64,000 nt of DNA from Silene conica (GCA_029255685.2 CM055313.2:30562579-30626578); one strand, 5' to 3'; positions 1 through 13,073 are shown, counted from the first letter of the stretch. Notes: a model not told the origin generated them from the sequence alone. Program-made: numbers and translations.

Positions 1-356
1 AATAAAAGTTATCACACGTGAAAATTGGTTGGACTCAACGGGATTAATGTGGGATGAATCGGCCTCACCGTGCCCATAATTGATTCCGGGGCTAAAATGA
101 TAAATTTTAAGAAAATTCATCAACCAAGAGTTCTATTCAGTAGAATCAGTCAAAATGTTGACTCACCAAATTTATATAAATATGGGATGAAACGGCCTCA
201 CCGTGCCCGTGTTTATATTATAAAGATGGGTCTTGGAATCGTTTATATAATTCAGTGGGAGATCATTATATAAATGCTAACTTGTTAAAATTGTTTTACA
301 AGTATTTTATGATAAATGTTGATTTTCTTTCCATTCCCGTTTTGTAGTAAATCACA
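1..356 (+). other. C1 untranslated leader
   Basis: Non-coding leader before the gag ATG. It contains the 16-bp string CGGCCTCACCGTGCCC twice, at 60-75 and 193-208, each followed by A/T-rich sequence. Element C3 has a related leader around 35640-35940. This suggests a duplicated leader module shared by the family. Its function is not known to me. Confidence 0.6.
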
Positions 357-3300
357 ATGGCTTCTTCTAGTCAAACCGCTACGATTTCTAAACAATCATG
401 GCTCCGCCAGTTCATGGACAAATATGTTTTAAATGCTAATGGTAGTAATTTTAAAGATTGGGAAGAACAACTTCGATTAGCTGCTGCAGGTGATGGTAAA
501 TTACGCTACCTTGTCGATCCTTCTCCCCCTCTACCAAGTACGAGGGCTACTCCTGATGTAAGGGACGCATATAATGATTATCAAAGACAATCCGCCGCCA
601 TTAAAAATGTTTTAATATTTGCGATGGAAGCGTCCCTACAAAGGCAATGTGTCCGCTTCAAAGATGCATATGAGGTATACTCGAGGCTCTCTACCATGTT
701 TTCTCAAGCCCCGAGGATACTTCAATATGATGCTGTTGTTCGCTTCTTTGAGGCTAATCTTAAGGAAGGGAAATCTGTTAGTGCCCATATACTCAAAATG
801 ATTGAGTATGTGGAAACTCTAGAGGGGCTGGGATGCAAGATCCCCGAAGAGCTTATTGTGGACCGAGTGCTTCACTCCCTCTCTATGGTCAAAGGATTCA
901 CCCAATTTCGAGTAAATAATAATATGGCCAACATGAAGAAAAGTCTACATGAACTCCATTCTTTGCTTGTGCAAGCAGAGAAAGAAATGGGGTTAAGTGG
1001 GAACTCTAGGAAAGATGTCCTAGCTATTAATGTAAAGGGGAAGAAGAAGTTTAAAAGGAGTGGTGGTAAGAAACCCGTGCAGGTTGAAGGTAAAGGGAAG
1101 GCTATTGCGAATGGCCCTTCCAAACCAAAATCTAAGAAGGGAAATCATCTCAATGATACTTGTAATTATTGTAATATCAAGGGACATTGGAAGCGTAATT
1201 GCCCCAAATATCTGGATGACATCAAAGCTGGTATTATGAAGCCAACATGTAAATTCTCAATCAAATATTTTATGATAGACATAAATTACGCTACTACTAC
1301 AACTTGGGTATTAGAGACTGGCTGTGGTTCTCACCTGTGTAATCATTTACAGGGCCTAAAAAGCGTAAGGAAGCTAAACAAGGGTGACGTGGATCGACGG
1401 ATGGGAAACGGATCTAAAGTAGCCGCCGTATCTGTTGGAACCTATGTACTTAGTTTAGCGTCGGGTTTGCAGTTGTATCTAAATAATTGTTATTTTGTGC
1501 CAACGTTGTCTAGGAATATAATATCAGTATCTGTATTAGACATGGAAGGGTTTCGTTTTGTAATTAAGGACAAGTGTTGTACTTTTTCCCTTAATGGGAT
1601 TGTATATAGTCAAGCTATTTCTATTAATGGTATTTATATTCTAGACACTTGCAACGATGTTTATCATTTGGATAATAAAAGACTCAAAACCGGTGATACC
1701 GATCTATCTTATTTATGGCATTGTCGATTAGGACATATCAACGAGAAACGCATTAAAAGACTAGTATCGACTGGTGTTATTAAACCTTTTGATTTCGAAT
1801 CATTTGGTAGATGTGAATCTTGTCTACTTGGCAAGATGACTCGTTCACCTTTTCAAGGAAGAGGATCTCGAGCTAGTGAGTTATTGGGTTTAATACATAC
1901 CGATGTATGTGGTCCAATGACAGTCACTGCTAGAGGTAATTATGACTATTTCATTACTTTTACCGATGACATGAGTAGATATGGGTATATCTACTTAATA
2001 AAGTATAAAAGTGAAGCTTTTGATAAGTTCAATGAGTTTCAGAATGAAGTAGAAAACCAATTAAATAAGAAGATTAAAACATTACGATCAGATCGTGGTG
2101 GTGAATATTTAAGCAATGACTTTAGAGATCATCTTAAAAACTGTGGTATTGTATCTCAGTTAACTCCTCCCGGCACACCACAAATGAATAGGGTGGCTGA
2201 GAGGAGGAATCGAACTTTATTAGATATGGTTCGATCAATGATGAGTCAAACTGAATTACCTGAGTCATTCTGGGGATTGGCTATCGTATCTGCAATATGT
2301 TCTTTGAACAGGAGTCCCACTAAAGCTACCGACAAAACACCATATGAGATATGGAAAGGGAGCGTCCCTAATCTACAATACTTGAAAGTATAGGGCTGTG
2401 ACGCTTATGTCAGAAACAAGTGTGACGATAAGCTTGCACCTCGTTCTGATAAATGTACTTTTGTAGGTTACCCTAAGGAAACCCAAGGTTATTACTTCTA
2501 CAATAGTCACGAGAACAAAGTGTTTGTGGCTCGTGACGCTGTCTTTCTAGAAAAAGAGTTTATTTCTAGGAGACAGAGTGGGAGAAAATTTGAACTTGAT
2601 GAAGTTCAAGAGCCACAAACTGAGGTGACTGCACAGGAAAATATCCCTTCTTCGTCAGATTCGGTTATTATTCCTTCTAAACCTAGGAGGTCAGGAAGGG
2701 TAAGTCACCAACCTGATAGATACCTTGGTATCATTGAGGAAGATGGTGACTATGAGGTATTACTTTTAGAAAGTGACGAACCTAAAACCTACAAAGCAGC
2801 TATTGCTAGTTCTGACTCTAAGTTATGGCTTGAAGCCATGCAATCCGAAATGGATTCCATGTATGACAATCAGGTATGGGATCTGGTTGAATTACCTAAA
2901 GATGTCCGACCTCTTCAGTGTAAGTGGATTTTTAAGATTAAAATCGGCATGGATGGACATAAAGATGTCTACAAAGCTAGACTGGTGGCGAAAGGGTTCA
3001 CTCAGGTTCATGGTTTACACTATGACGAGACCTTTGCACCAGTTGCTATGCTGAGATCTGTTCGGATAATGTTAGCGATTGCTGCATTTCATGATTATGA
3101 GATATGGCAAATGGATGTCAAGACCGCTTTCCTGAATGGGTTTCTAGAAGAGGAAGTGTACATGACACAACCTGAAGGTTTTGTGGATCCTAAAAATCCT
3201 AACAAAGTATGCAAGCTTAAGAGATCCATTTATGGTCTTAAGCAAGCATCAAGGAGTTGGAATCATCGTTTTGATCATGTGATTAAACAAAATGGTTTTT

Positions 3301-4320
3301 CTCGAAGTGTTGAGGAACCGTGTTTATACATGAAGTTTAGTGGGAGTAAAGTTGTTTTCTTACTTTTATATGTGGACGACATATTACTCATTGGGAATGA
3401 TATAGATATGCTTACTTCTGTTAAGAAGTGGTTAGGAAACCACTTCCAAATGAAAGATTTGGGAGAAGCACAATGCATCTTGGGTATCCGGATCTATAGA
3501 GATAGAACCAATAGGATATTAGCATTGAATCAAGAAGTTGAACGCATGAAGTCGATTCCCTATAGGTAGTGGGATTACCTTGAGTAAATCTCAGTGTCCC
3601 ACAAAACCTAAGGATATTGAACGCATGAAGTCGATTCCCTATGCTTCCGCTGTTGGATCGATCATGTATGCTATGATGTGCACTCGTCCTGACGTCTCGT
3701 ATGCTTTGAGCATGACAAGTCGTTATCAAAATAATCCAGGTGAGAGTCACTGGATAGCCGTCAAAAATATTCTTAAATACTTGAGAAGGACTAGAGATTC
3801 ATTCTAAGTGTTTAGAGGAGAATCTGAGTTACGTGTAAGAGGTTATACGGATGCCAGTTTCCAAACCGATAGGGATGATTTAAAATCCCAGGCTGGTTTT
3901 GTCTATATGATGAACGGAGGGGCGGTTTGTTGGAGAAGTTTTAAGGAGTCTGTGACTGCTGATTCTACAACGGAAGCTGAGTACATTGCAGCATCTGAGG
4001 CTGCTAAGGAAGCTGTTTGGATTAGGCAATTTTTGGAGGGACTGAGAGTAGTTCCGACCGCCGAGGATCCTATCACTTTATACTGTGATAACAGTGGGGC
4101 AATTTTTCAAGCTAAAGAGCCCAAGTCTAGTAACAAGTCTAGACATGTACTTAGGAAATTTCATGTAATTAGAGATCTAATTGAAAGGAAGGAAATTATA
4201 GTCTGTAAGGTTGGGACAGCTGAAAACATCGCTGATCCTTTAACCAAGCCATTGTCTCGAGCAAAATATGATAGTCATGTAGTTTCTATGGGGTTGAGAC
4301 GAATGACAGAACTACTGTAA
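357..4320 (+). pseudogene. copia gag-pol polyprotein, broken (C1)
   Basis: Gag starts at ATG 357 and has a CX2CX4HX4C zinc knuckle near residue 268. The protease site reads ETGC where the family has DTGC, so the catalytic Asp is replaced by Glu. A GAG-pre-integrase H/C motif lies near residue 451. The integrase Asp, Asp and Glu lie in HTDVCGP, SDRGGEY and VAERRNR. The frame is cut by TAG at 2391-2393, where relatives have Trp. RT resumes in the same frame and keeps LLYVDDILL near 3365. At 3538-3642 a 26-bp duplication replaces roughly 20 codons and shifts the frame. RNase H follows and is cut by TAA at 3805-3807. A GTG (3808) begins the last open stretch, ending at 4320. The protein cannot be made whole. 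Confidence 0.92.
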
Positions 4321-5074
4321 ATTATACGATATGTAATAATTTTAGATATTGTACCAATTATTTCATATATGATAATTACATTTATCGTCGTATTTAGTTG
4401 TTGTCTAAATTCATATACTTTGTTTTATCCAAATAGGTTGTAATGACAACGTCGAACCCTATTAAGTGAACTGGATTAACATTGTATTTTGTCCCTAGTT
4501 ACTTAATGAGGTGACATCTCGGAATGACTAGATTGTAAGGCGATAGATGACATGTTCGACTGTCATATGGTCATAGTGATGATTGGTCGATTACAAAGGC
4601 AGATTGTGAGACAATTTGTCGGACAGTGACCATTTATAGAGTCTTTTTGTTGCTAGGTCATGGCGAGGATTTCTATTTATTCCTTCGAGTCGATTCTTTT
4701 GACTGGAGACTATTTGTCTGAGTTAGTACAGTTTCCGATTGACTTTAGTTTTTGCTTAAGGTCGTGCCGTAACAGGAGGCTGATGGGCATCTTCTGGGTC
4801 ATAGTGATCTGTGATTGAACAAAGAAAATAGGTCAACAGGATTGTCCACTTATGTCAAATTTTCATCTCAAGGCCACTCGAGGAGATTTGACTGATAATG
4901 CGTGGCCACGCTCGGATAAGGTCTATAGTAGATAATCCGGTCAGACGGTCATTCTCCTGATCGAGGAAACCACTTTATGATGAGATCACGTGCAGGAACG
5001 ACCTGGAAGACATCTTGCATTGAGTGGGAGATAACTTTGGACAAGAGAATCGGTGGCGCACACTTGTGTCAGAC
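4321..5074 (+). other. C1 3' untranslated region, conserved with C3
   Basis: No coding potential seen. Blocks such as AAGTGAACTGGATTAAC and GAGGTGACATCTCG recur in order in element C3 (about 41840-42527). Relics of the same region occur inverted in C2 (6651-7490). A non-coding region shared by three diverged relatives suggests a cis-acting role, for example in RNA folding or packaging. That role is inferred. Confidence 0.6.
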
Positions 5075-5084
5075 AAGTGGGAGA
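5075..5084 (+). promoter_or_regulatory. polypurine tract of C1
   Basis: AAGTGGGAGA followed by T and then the LTR start TGTTGG. The same arrangement stands before the C2 and C3 3' LTRs. In the family this primes plus-strand DNA synthesis. Confidence 0.8.
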
Positions 5085-5085
5085 T

Positions 5086-6216
5086 TGTTGGAGTAGTGTC
5101 CTCCACAATAGTGCGTCTACATAATAAATCTCGTACAAGGAATATGTCAGGGATTTATTTTACATATATGTAAGCTGGTCAACGTTAATCGGTAATGATT
5201 GGCTGACTAGAGTTTGACATTACTGTCGTGTGACGGCGGTGACCAGCTGATCCCTTTAGGTCACACCTATAGGATGATGCCCAAATGGAAAAACTAATTA
5301 TTTGTATTTGATACAATTATATTAAATCCTTGTATTACAGGACTTTTAAATAAGTCATGTGAATATATATTTGATGACAAGTTACAAACTAGGGCCAAGG
5401 GGATTTATTATTTAATTATTTGATAATTAATTAATAAATATAAATGAGATTTTATAATTAATAGTTAATTATATAAATTTCTACGACATGTGTATATATA
5501 TTTGAGGCGAAGATAAATAGCTATTTAAACTTACAAGAGATTGTAAAATTAGCTAATAAGGGTTCATAAGTTATATTTTATACTGATAAAATAGTCTAAT
5601 AAGAACTTAATTGTTAAGTGGTTATTAATTGTTGATTTGTATTATTTAATTGTTAAATGATCAATTTAATAATTAACTAAGATAATTAAATATAAGACTT
5701 ATAAGCATTTGTGGGACAAATGTCGGAAATCGAAATGGACCAAAATAGGTCCATTTGAACCATAATATATATAAGGTCTTATTAAACATATTTGTCAAAG
5801 TTTGGTGGTGTAAACACATGGCATGTTCCCATGAATTGTTTACATTTCAAACCCCTATATATACCCCTCATTATACACATAAATCCTCTTAATTTTTAAG
5901 AGAGAAAAATCCTCATAATAATAAATATATCATAATGTTATTAGTGTAATAATATTATCACATAATACAAGGTTTACTACTAAATTTACCTAGTTAGTAA
6001 CTTAGTAGTTTTTGGGATAATCTTGGGTGTATCCTTAGAAGACCATCTATTTGGTGGTTAGTAGTCTTGGAGGATCTTTCTTATTCTGTAGCTCAAGAAC
6101 AACAATAAGGAAGGAGTCCTTTTGCTGTGCCCATTATCTTGCTTATACAATGTAAGGATTTTTATCTTAAGATCACAATATGAGTATTAATATGGTCTAA
6201 ATAAATAAGTAACAAA
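5086..6216 (+). repeat. 3' LTR of C1
   Basis: Starts TGTTGGAGTAGTGTCCTCC directly after the polypurine tract. It has a CTATATATACCCC TATA-like box near 5850. The right end is uncertain: homology to the C2 LTR on the other strand begins near 6217 and no terminal CA with a duplication can be paired. The LTR may be truncated there. Confidence 0.75.
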
Positions 6217-6642
6217 TATAACTGTTTATATTAATACGCGAAATCAATATTTAATTAAATATAACTGCTTATATTTAATTTTACGAATTAAACATGTAAT
6301 CCGTATTAACTAAAATTATTTAATCCGTATTAAATAATAATCTCAACATCTTATTGACTAATTTAATAGTCAATACCTCTGACTAACTGTTTAGTCGTAT
6401 CCGGCATAAATGTGACTGTATTTTCATACCTTCACATCTCTCAAACGTGTCCTATAGGTGTGACGTATAGAGACCAGTTGATCACCGCCATCCGTATGAC
6501 AATAACGTCAAACTTATCTAGCAAGCCAACCGTTATTGATAAACGTGGATCAACTAATAATAATACTGAAGTATGCCCTTGTGATCCTTAAAGAGATTTA
6601 ATAAGTCATTGTACTTAATTGTCAAGGACACCAGCCCCAACA
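6217..6642 (-). repeat. 3' LTR of C2, incomplete
   Basis: On the minus strand it starts TGTTGGGGCTGGTGTCCTTG at 6642, right after the polypurine tract TGGGAGA (complement at 6644-6650). It matches the start of the C2 5' LTR (32716 downward) for about 426 bp and then stops at the junction with the C1 LTR. The distal 400 bp or more are missing. Confidence 0.8.
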
Positions 6643-6650
6643 ATCTCCCA

Positions 6651-7491
6651 CTTGTCCGTACAAGGGTATGTGCAATGACGTTATCACACTACATGTGGAG
6701 GACACAAGCTCCAACAAACTTCCACTTGTCCGTACAAGTGTAGGTGCGATAACCGATTCTCATATCCTTTTAAAATTTTTCCCACTCAATGTAAGACAAT
6801 TTGCAAATCCGCATTCGCAAAGGTCGTTTCTCACAAGCGATCTGTATCAAGAGTGGTTTCCCCGACTAGAGAGTAACTTAACTGATAAAACGAATCTGTA
6901 TTCGAGCATGGCCATGCATTTCAGTTACTACTCCTCGAGTGGCCCTGAGAAATGATAAAATCCTGATAAGGGTTTGGATATTTCCCTCAACTCGAATCCT
7001 GCCGATATCGCGCAGCATGAAATAACCCAGAAAAAATCCTCTTGGCCCCTGTTACGATGACCGTGGGAAAGAAACCAAAGTTACCCAAAATCTGCCTTAA
7101 TCTCAAGAGACAGTTGAAAGTCAAAAGACTCGACTCTAAGGAACACTATGGAGATCCTATCCACGACCTGGCACCCAATGTTATAAAACATTTAGGACTC
7201 CATAACGTTGTCACGGGGTGTCCTACGAGATATCCGTATAACTCTCCTTTGTGATTGGTCAGTCAGCCGTGTGACTTATGGCTCGTTGAACCCACCATCA
7301 ACCAACGTCACAAAATGATTACCTGAGTTTTCAGCTAAAGTGGGTAATCAAGGACTAAAACGATGTAATGTTAATCAATTCACTTGTGGTGTTCAAAATT
7401 GGCGTACAATTCCACATGAAAAAAAAAAACATTATATATCATAACAATGAGGTTGAATAGAGTACACGAGAAAATGAATTTTTACAAGAAT
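6651..7491 (-). other. C2 3' noncoding region
   Basis: No gene seen. On the minus strand it holds diverged copies of the blocks found in the C1 and C3 3' regions, such as AAGTGAATTGATTAACAT. Short open frames here look accidental. Confidence 0.55.
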
Positions 7492-10418
7492 TCATAAAAG
7501 AGTATTACAACTTAGGAACACATCTAATTCCCATGGAATGAATGTGCCTTCATGCTTATCACGTGGTAATGCTTTAGTGAGAGGATCAGCTATGTTGTCA
7601 TCCGTAGCGATCTTATCAATGAAAATCTCCTTTTGCTCCACGTAATCTCTGATTAGATGAGCTTTCCGTTGTACATGCCTAGCCTTGTTGCTAGACTTAT
7701 GCTCCTTAGCTTGGAAGATGGCACCTTTATTATCACAATAAACGATGATTGGGTCATTCGAACTAGGCACTACTGAGAGTCCTTGTAAGAATTGACGCAT
7801 CCATATTGCTTCCTTAGCTGCTTCCGAGGCGGCATAGTACTCGGACTCAGTAGTAGAATCTGTTGTAACACTCTGTTTAGAACTTTTCCAGCTGACAGCA
7901 GCGCCATTAAGAGTAAAAACGAATCCAGACTGAGATTTCGAGTCATCTCGATCCGTTTGGAAGCTAGCATCTGCGTAACCCGTGGCGCAGAGCGTTGAGT
8001 CGCCTCCATAAGTCAATCCTCAATCTTTAGTCCTCCGTAGGTACTTAAGAATGTTTTTCACGGCCATCTAGTGTTGTTCACCTGGATGAGCTTGGAATCG
8101 ACTGGTCATACTCAATGCATATGCAACGTCTGGACGTGTGCATATCATGGCATACATGATCGATCCTATTGCCGAAGCATAAGGAATCCGACTCATGCGC
8201 TCTTTCTCTTCCAATGTCTTAGCTTCTTGAGACTTGCTCAAGTGAAGCCCAGTAGTCATAGGAAGGAACTCTTTCTTGGAGTTCGTCATGCTGAATCTCT
8301 CTAGAATCTTATCTATGTAAGACTCCTGACTGAGAGACAACATCCGTCGTGATCTATCCCTGTAGATACGGATGCCCAAAATTCATTGTGCCTCTCCCAG
8401 ATCTTTCATCTGGAAATGGTTTTTCAACCATGCTTTAACCGAAGAAAGGAGAGGTATGTCATTCCCAATCAAGAGTATGTCATCGACATACAGTACTAGG
8501 AAGACAATCTTGCTCCCACTCGACTTGATATGGAGACATGGTTCCTCGACTGATCGAACGAATCCATTCTCTTTTATCACTTGGAACGCTTAAGCTTGCA
8601 AACCTTCTTAGGATGTTCTGGATCAATAAAACCCTCGGGTTGTACCATGTACAACTCTTCCTCCAAATAACCGTTTAAGAAGGCGGTTTTAACGTCCATT
8701 TTCCATATTTCATAGTCATGAAATGCGGCTATCGCTAAGATAATCCGAATGGAACGTAGCATGACTACGGGTGCAAAGATCTCATCGTAGTGCAAGCCTG
8801 GCACTTTGGTGAAACCTTTAGCAACTAGTCTTGCCTTATGGATATCTTGTTTACCTTCCACGGCATGCTTTATTTTGTAAAGCCATTTGTATTGAAGGGG
8901 GCGTACCTTTGCAGGTAGGTCCACAAGATCCCACACGTTGTTCTCATACATGGAGTCCATCTCGGATTGCATGGCTTCTAGCCATAGCTTTGAGTCAGAT
9001 TAAGTCATGGCACCTTTATAGGTTGAGGGTTCATAACCCTCTAGGAGTAAGACGTCATCTATGTCATGTTCCTCGACCATACCAATGTATCTGTCCGGAG
9101 GAATAGAGACTCTTCTTGACCTCCTAGGTTCCTCAGGAATATCTACCGCAGCCTCGGTTGAAGGAACTGTTTCCTCCAATGGTTGCTCGGTAGTTGGTTC
9201 TTGAACCTCTGATAAATCGAAGGTTCTATTACTCGACTTGTTCTCGAGAAATTCTTTCTCTAAGAACGTCGCACTAGCCGCAACAAAAACACGTTGTTCG
9301 GTTGGCGAGTAGAAGTAATGACCAAAAGTTTCCTTTGTATAACCTATAAAGTATGTCTTGACCGATCGGGGGCCGAGCTTATCCTCGTGTCTCCACTTGA
9401 CATAAGCCTCGCAGCCCCAAACCCGAATAAAGGACAAGTTAGGGACCGTTCCCTTCCATAATTCGTATGGAGTCTTGTCAACAGCTTTAGACGGACTTCG
9501 GTTAAGTATTAGAGCGGCTGACAAAAGAGCATAGCCCCACAATGAATCAGGCACAACGGTGTGACTCATCATGGATCGAACCATATCAAGTAAAGTTCGA
9601 TTTCTCCGTTCGGACACACCATTTAATTGTGGTGTTCCAGGTGGAGTCAACTGTAGCACGATGCCACAGTCTTTAAGGTGTTGATCAAACTCGTGTGAAA
9701 GATACTCACCACCACGATCAGAACGTAGTGCTTTAATCTTTCTACCCAGCTGGTTCTGTACCCGATTCTGGTATTCTTTGAACTTGTAAAAGGATTCACT
9801 TTTATGCTTCATTAAGTAGACATAGCCATATCTACTCAAATCATTCGTGAAAGTGATGAAATACCTATAGCCTTCTCGTGCGTTGATCGACATAGGGCCA
9901 CATACGTCCGTATGTATGAGTCCTAATAGGTCGGCAGCGCGCATTCCAACACCTTTTAAGGAAATACGAGTCATCTTACCGATGAGACATGATTCACACG
10001 TGCCATATGATTCGAAATCAAAGGCTGAGATAGCTCCATTCTGTATGAGCTGTTATACGCGTTTCTCATTTATGTGTCCCATACGACAATGCCATAGGTA
10101 AGTTTGATCTTTGTCATCTACCTTTAATCTCTTATTATTCACATGTAATATGTCAGTGGTTTCATCTAAAACATAAATTCCATTCATGGAAACTACCTTG
10201 ACATAAATCATATTGTGTAATGAGAAAATAAAACTGTTATTTTCTAGAACAAATGAAAAACCAAGTTTGTCAAGCGCAGAAACTGAAATGATGTTTTTGG
10301 ACAAACAAGGAACATAATAACAGTTATATAAAGATAACTCGAAACGTGAAGGATTATAACGAATTTTACAGTCGTGAATATAGTCATAAGATAAATAAAA
10401 ACATGAAAAAGAATTCAA
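7492..10418 (-). pseudogene. copia pol, broken, gag missing (C2)
   Basis: Reading from 10418 down: the end of the protease region, a GAG-pre-integrase motif (YLWHCRMGHI), integrase with HTDVCGP, SDRGGEY and VSERRNR, RT with LYVDDILLIGND near 8495, and RNase H ([12 protein letters not shown]) to 7492. In-frame stops lie at about 10053-10055, 9000-9002, 8380-8382 and 8065-8070, several of them where relatives have Trp, Cys or Gln. Near 8588 a deletion removes the conserved block GLKQASRSWN and shifts the frame. No gag was found. The mutation load is higher than in C1, so C2 has probably been dead longer. Confidence 0.92.
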
Positions 10419-10473
10419 CCTTTGGTCCTTGTGCTTATGGCCTAAGAACAGGAATTAAAGTAAATTCCCTCCT

Positions 10474-10478
10474 ATAAC
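10474..10478. repeat. target-site duplication of the LARD (left)
   Basis: ATAAC here is repeated exactly at 31887-31891, just beyond the last CA of the LARD. This fixes both ends of the 21.4-kb insertion in C2. Confidence 0.93.
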
Positions 10479-13058
10479 TGTAATACTCCGTATTTTTACT
10501 GTAATTTTACTCTTTTATGTCGGTGTTTTGTATGGTTATTCGATAATTTATATTCGATTATTCAATTATCAAAGAATGCTTTTATATCCTATAATAATTA
10601 AGCGAAGGGTCGAGAATGGGTCGTTTTTATCAAATAGGTGTTTTGACATTTTATATGTTTTTAACGTAATGTCGGGATCGAGCATTAGGGAATAGGTCGT
10701 GTTTTAATTTGAGGATGGGCCTCGATTTGCGTACCAACACAACATAGCCCATCTCGAAATGTTACATTATGCAAACACACCCCCTTATGCCGCCTGATAA
10801 ACACACAAACCTAGACCACCTATGTAACACCCCAAGAGTATGAGAGGAAAGTTATCCCACATCGGTAGAATGTGAGGCTTGTGATATGTTTATAATAGCT
10901 TCCACCCACCACTTTGTAACAAGGCCTTGTGCTTTTGGGCTTAAGTGAGGACAAATAATGGGCCCAAAGGCATACCTCCCATCTTATTGGGGCTGTGTTA
11001 CGACGGTGGCGGGTCGGGTTGTTACAACCTAAACCCTAATCGACAATCAGACGTTCACTCACAAACACTGCCGCCACATCCAAGTTTGAGGAGAAGGGTC
11101 TACACGGTGGTTTAGGGGGTTCTAAGGGTGGTCGTTGGCAAGGGCAAGGAGGTATACTCACCATGCTCCTTTCATTTTGTTTAGTTTTCAGTCTTTTTAA
11201 GTAATCTGTTCATTGCATATATGTGTTTGTAGGGTCTATTCTTCGTATGTTTTTAATCTTTGATACATAGTAGTCGTATATGGACCACCAGGAAGTCTCC
11301 CTTGACCGCCGTTGACCGCCAGAAGTGGTGTTTAATCGTGGTGTCAGACGTGCTTGGTAATCGTATTCCAGAGTTCTGTTTTGGGTGTGAATCTTTTATT
11401 TGTTTTGAAGCAGTTTTGGCTATGTCTGTTATGATTGTCTGGGGTATTTAGATGGCGGCGGTCAGGAGTTTGTAGGGTGGTGGTTGCGGTGGTTTGTGGT
11501 GGCTCAGGGTGGTCGACATAGAGGGTTTTGTTGGGGTAGTTGAACACGTAAAACAAGGGAAACACGGGTTTGTGGGTGCTGGGTTTAAGGACAAGCGTAT
11601 GGGTGGTGGTCGTGGTGTCGACGGCCTATGGCCCTTCCCCTGGAACCACCGCGGCTCAGTGGCGAGCCTGGTGGTGCCACTGGCGGGGTTAGGGGCTGAC
11701 AGTAGCGTTGAGACTGGTGTGTTTGGGGTGTTGGTGCGGTTCAGGTCTGCCGTGGGGAGGGTCTGTTTTAGGGTAGTTATGCTATACGTGTTTTGGGTAG
11801 TTGGGTCATACGTGTTTTGTTAACATCTTGCTATTGGACATATTATTATTATTAGTTTATTGGTTGTTTTATTATTGATATTGTTATTATTTCTTAACCA
11901 TCACAATTAGTATGTTATACATAGTATTATTAATATTATTAGTAAGTAGTGTTTAACATTAATATGGTTGGTGTTAGTTGTATATTATTGTCGTTATGAG
12001 TTTATAAGTGTGTGGTCATATGTTATATATGTTATTGTTAATCATACTATTTGTAATTTATGGTTATTAATATTATTAATTATTATTGTGATGACTACTA
12101 ATTACTTATGTTGTTATTGCTATAGATTTAGTAATAATTGGTGATTTGATTTCCTGCTATAGTTAGTATGTCTATAAATAGTAAGTTTATAATTAGTAAG
12201 GTTATATTTGAGTTAGTGTTAATTGATACGTAAATGAGCCTGCTTATAAAGGTGTGATTATAATGTACTATGTGTATCGTTTATAAACATGATCAAGTAA
12301 TTAACTATTAGGGTTTGGTTGTACGAATAGAATTTGATATTAAGAATTATCTATAGGAATTGAGTTCGAGGCAGATACTTCTAGCAGCTGTTCGAGTGTC
12401 TTTCTGCCATTTGAGGTAGGGGAATATCTATGTTGGTAATTGTGATCTAATTTGAGAATACTCATTATCTGGTTGGTATATTTACTTGTGATATATTGTG
12501 ATTGAATGATTATTGAGTATTGTGGAGAACGGGACTTGTGAAATGGGTCTTGTGATATGGGACTTGTGATATGGCCATGGGAGGTGTGGTGTGATGGGAG
12601 GTGTGGTGTGATGGAGGTTTGGTGTGATGGAGGTGAAGTGGTTGATTGGATGATATGGAGATGGAGGAGGATACAGTTCTATTGTTAATTATGTTTATTT
12701 GTTTTTACCTACTCAACCTCGCGGTTGACCCTGTGTATTCGTGTGACACCTACGATGATCCAGAATGGGGAGTAGATTCTACAGGGAAGAGACAGATAAG
12801 CCAGGAGCTGGGACGGGAATGTGAGATGCGGACTTGAGACCGACTTAGATCTACATCACATATAGAGTAGTCGTCAGTTGTGCTTTTATTTCCTATGTAA
12901 TTTCTATAATAACAAAAGTATAAAATTTATCAGTTTTATATAAAGTACTTTGGTTTGATTTACTTTGTTATTCACTACCTCGGATATTCCGAGATGGTAA
13001 CAGCTCTATTTACTGAGGATGTCTTGCTAAAGGCTCCTTAATAAATCGGGGTGTTACA
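10479..13058 (+). repeat. 5' LTR of the LARD
   Basis: Starts TGTAATACTCCG and ends GGGTGTTACA. It contains a GC-rich GGTGG-type stretch (11440-11770), an AT-rich part with ATTATT runs, and short repeats of CTTGTGATATGGG and GGTGTGGTGTGATG (12530-12640). A 204-bp LTR is inserted at 10823. Small open frames in both LTR copies follow the repeat and are not regarded as genes. The 3' LTR has two more 14-bp repeat units. Confidence 0.92.
10823..11026 (+). mobile_element. short solo LTR (TRIM-like)
   Basis: A 204-bp TG...CA segment (TGTAACACCCC to GGGTTGTTACA) flanked by ACCTA at 10818-10822 and 11027-11031. It is absent from the equivalent place in the LARD 3' LTR (29827), so it arrived after the LARD. 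The size and the TCCCACATCGG motif resemble LTRs of small TRIM elements. The family is not assigned, and orientation is taken from the TGTAACACCCC start. Confidence 0.85.
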
Positions 13059-13061
13059 AAG

Positions 13062-13073
13062 TGGTATCAGAGC
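13062..13073 (+). promoter_or_regulatory. primer binding site of the LARD (tRNA-Met)
   Basis: TGGTATCAGAGC, three bases after the LTR end, is complementary to the 3' end of plant initiator tRNA-Met. The match continues into GAACGATCC. Confidence 0.93.

Larger units (their letters stand above)
1..6216 (+). mobile_element. Ty1/copia element C1, 5' LTR outside window
   Basis: The order leader, gag, protease, integrase, reverse transcriptase, RNase H, polypurine tract and 3' LTR is that of a copia element on the plus strand. The 5' LTR and primer site lie before base 1. The right end is not clean: near 6216 the sequence switches to a minus-strand LTR of another copia element, so no target duplication can be read. 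Gag and pol are closely similar to elements C2 and C3 here. Clade is not assigned with confidence (Tork/TAR-like). Confidence 0.85.
6217..10478 (-). mobile_element. Ty1/copia element C2, 3' part
   Basis: Minus-strand copia element holding part of its 3' LTR, its 3' noncoding region and pol. It continues after the LARD insertion at 31887-32716 with its 5' LTR. Removing the LARD joins a 5' LTR interior directly to the protease region, so the primer site and gag had been deleted before the LARD arrived. This is inferred from the matching ATAAC duplication on both sides. Confidence 0.85.

Noticed and set aside
11260-11823. Small open frames (63-109 codons) in both LARD LTRs
   Set aside because: Low-complexity GGTGG-rich DNA with overlapping frames on both strands; the copies are explained by the LTR pair.
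13062-13073. tRNA gene hint from sequence complementary to tRNA-Met (also 24055, 33618, and tRNA-Asp at 46407, 54484)
   Set aside because: Only the 3'-end complement is present, directly next to LTR ends: these are primer binding sites.
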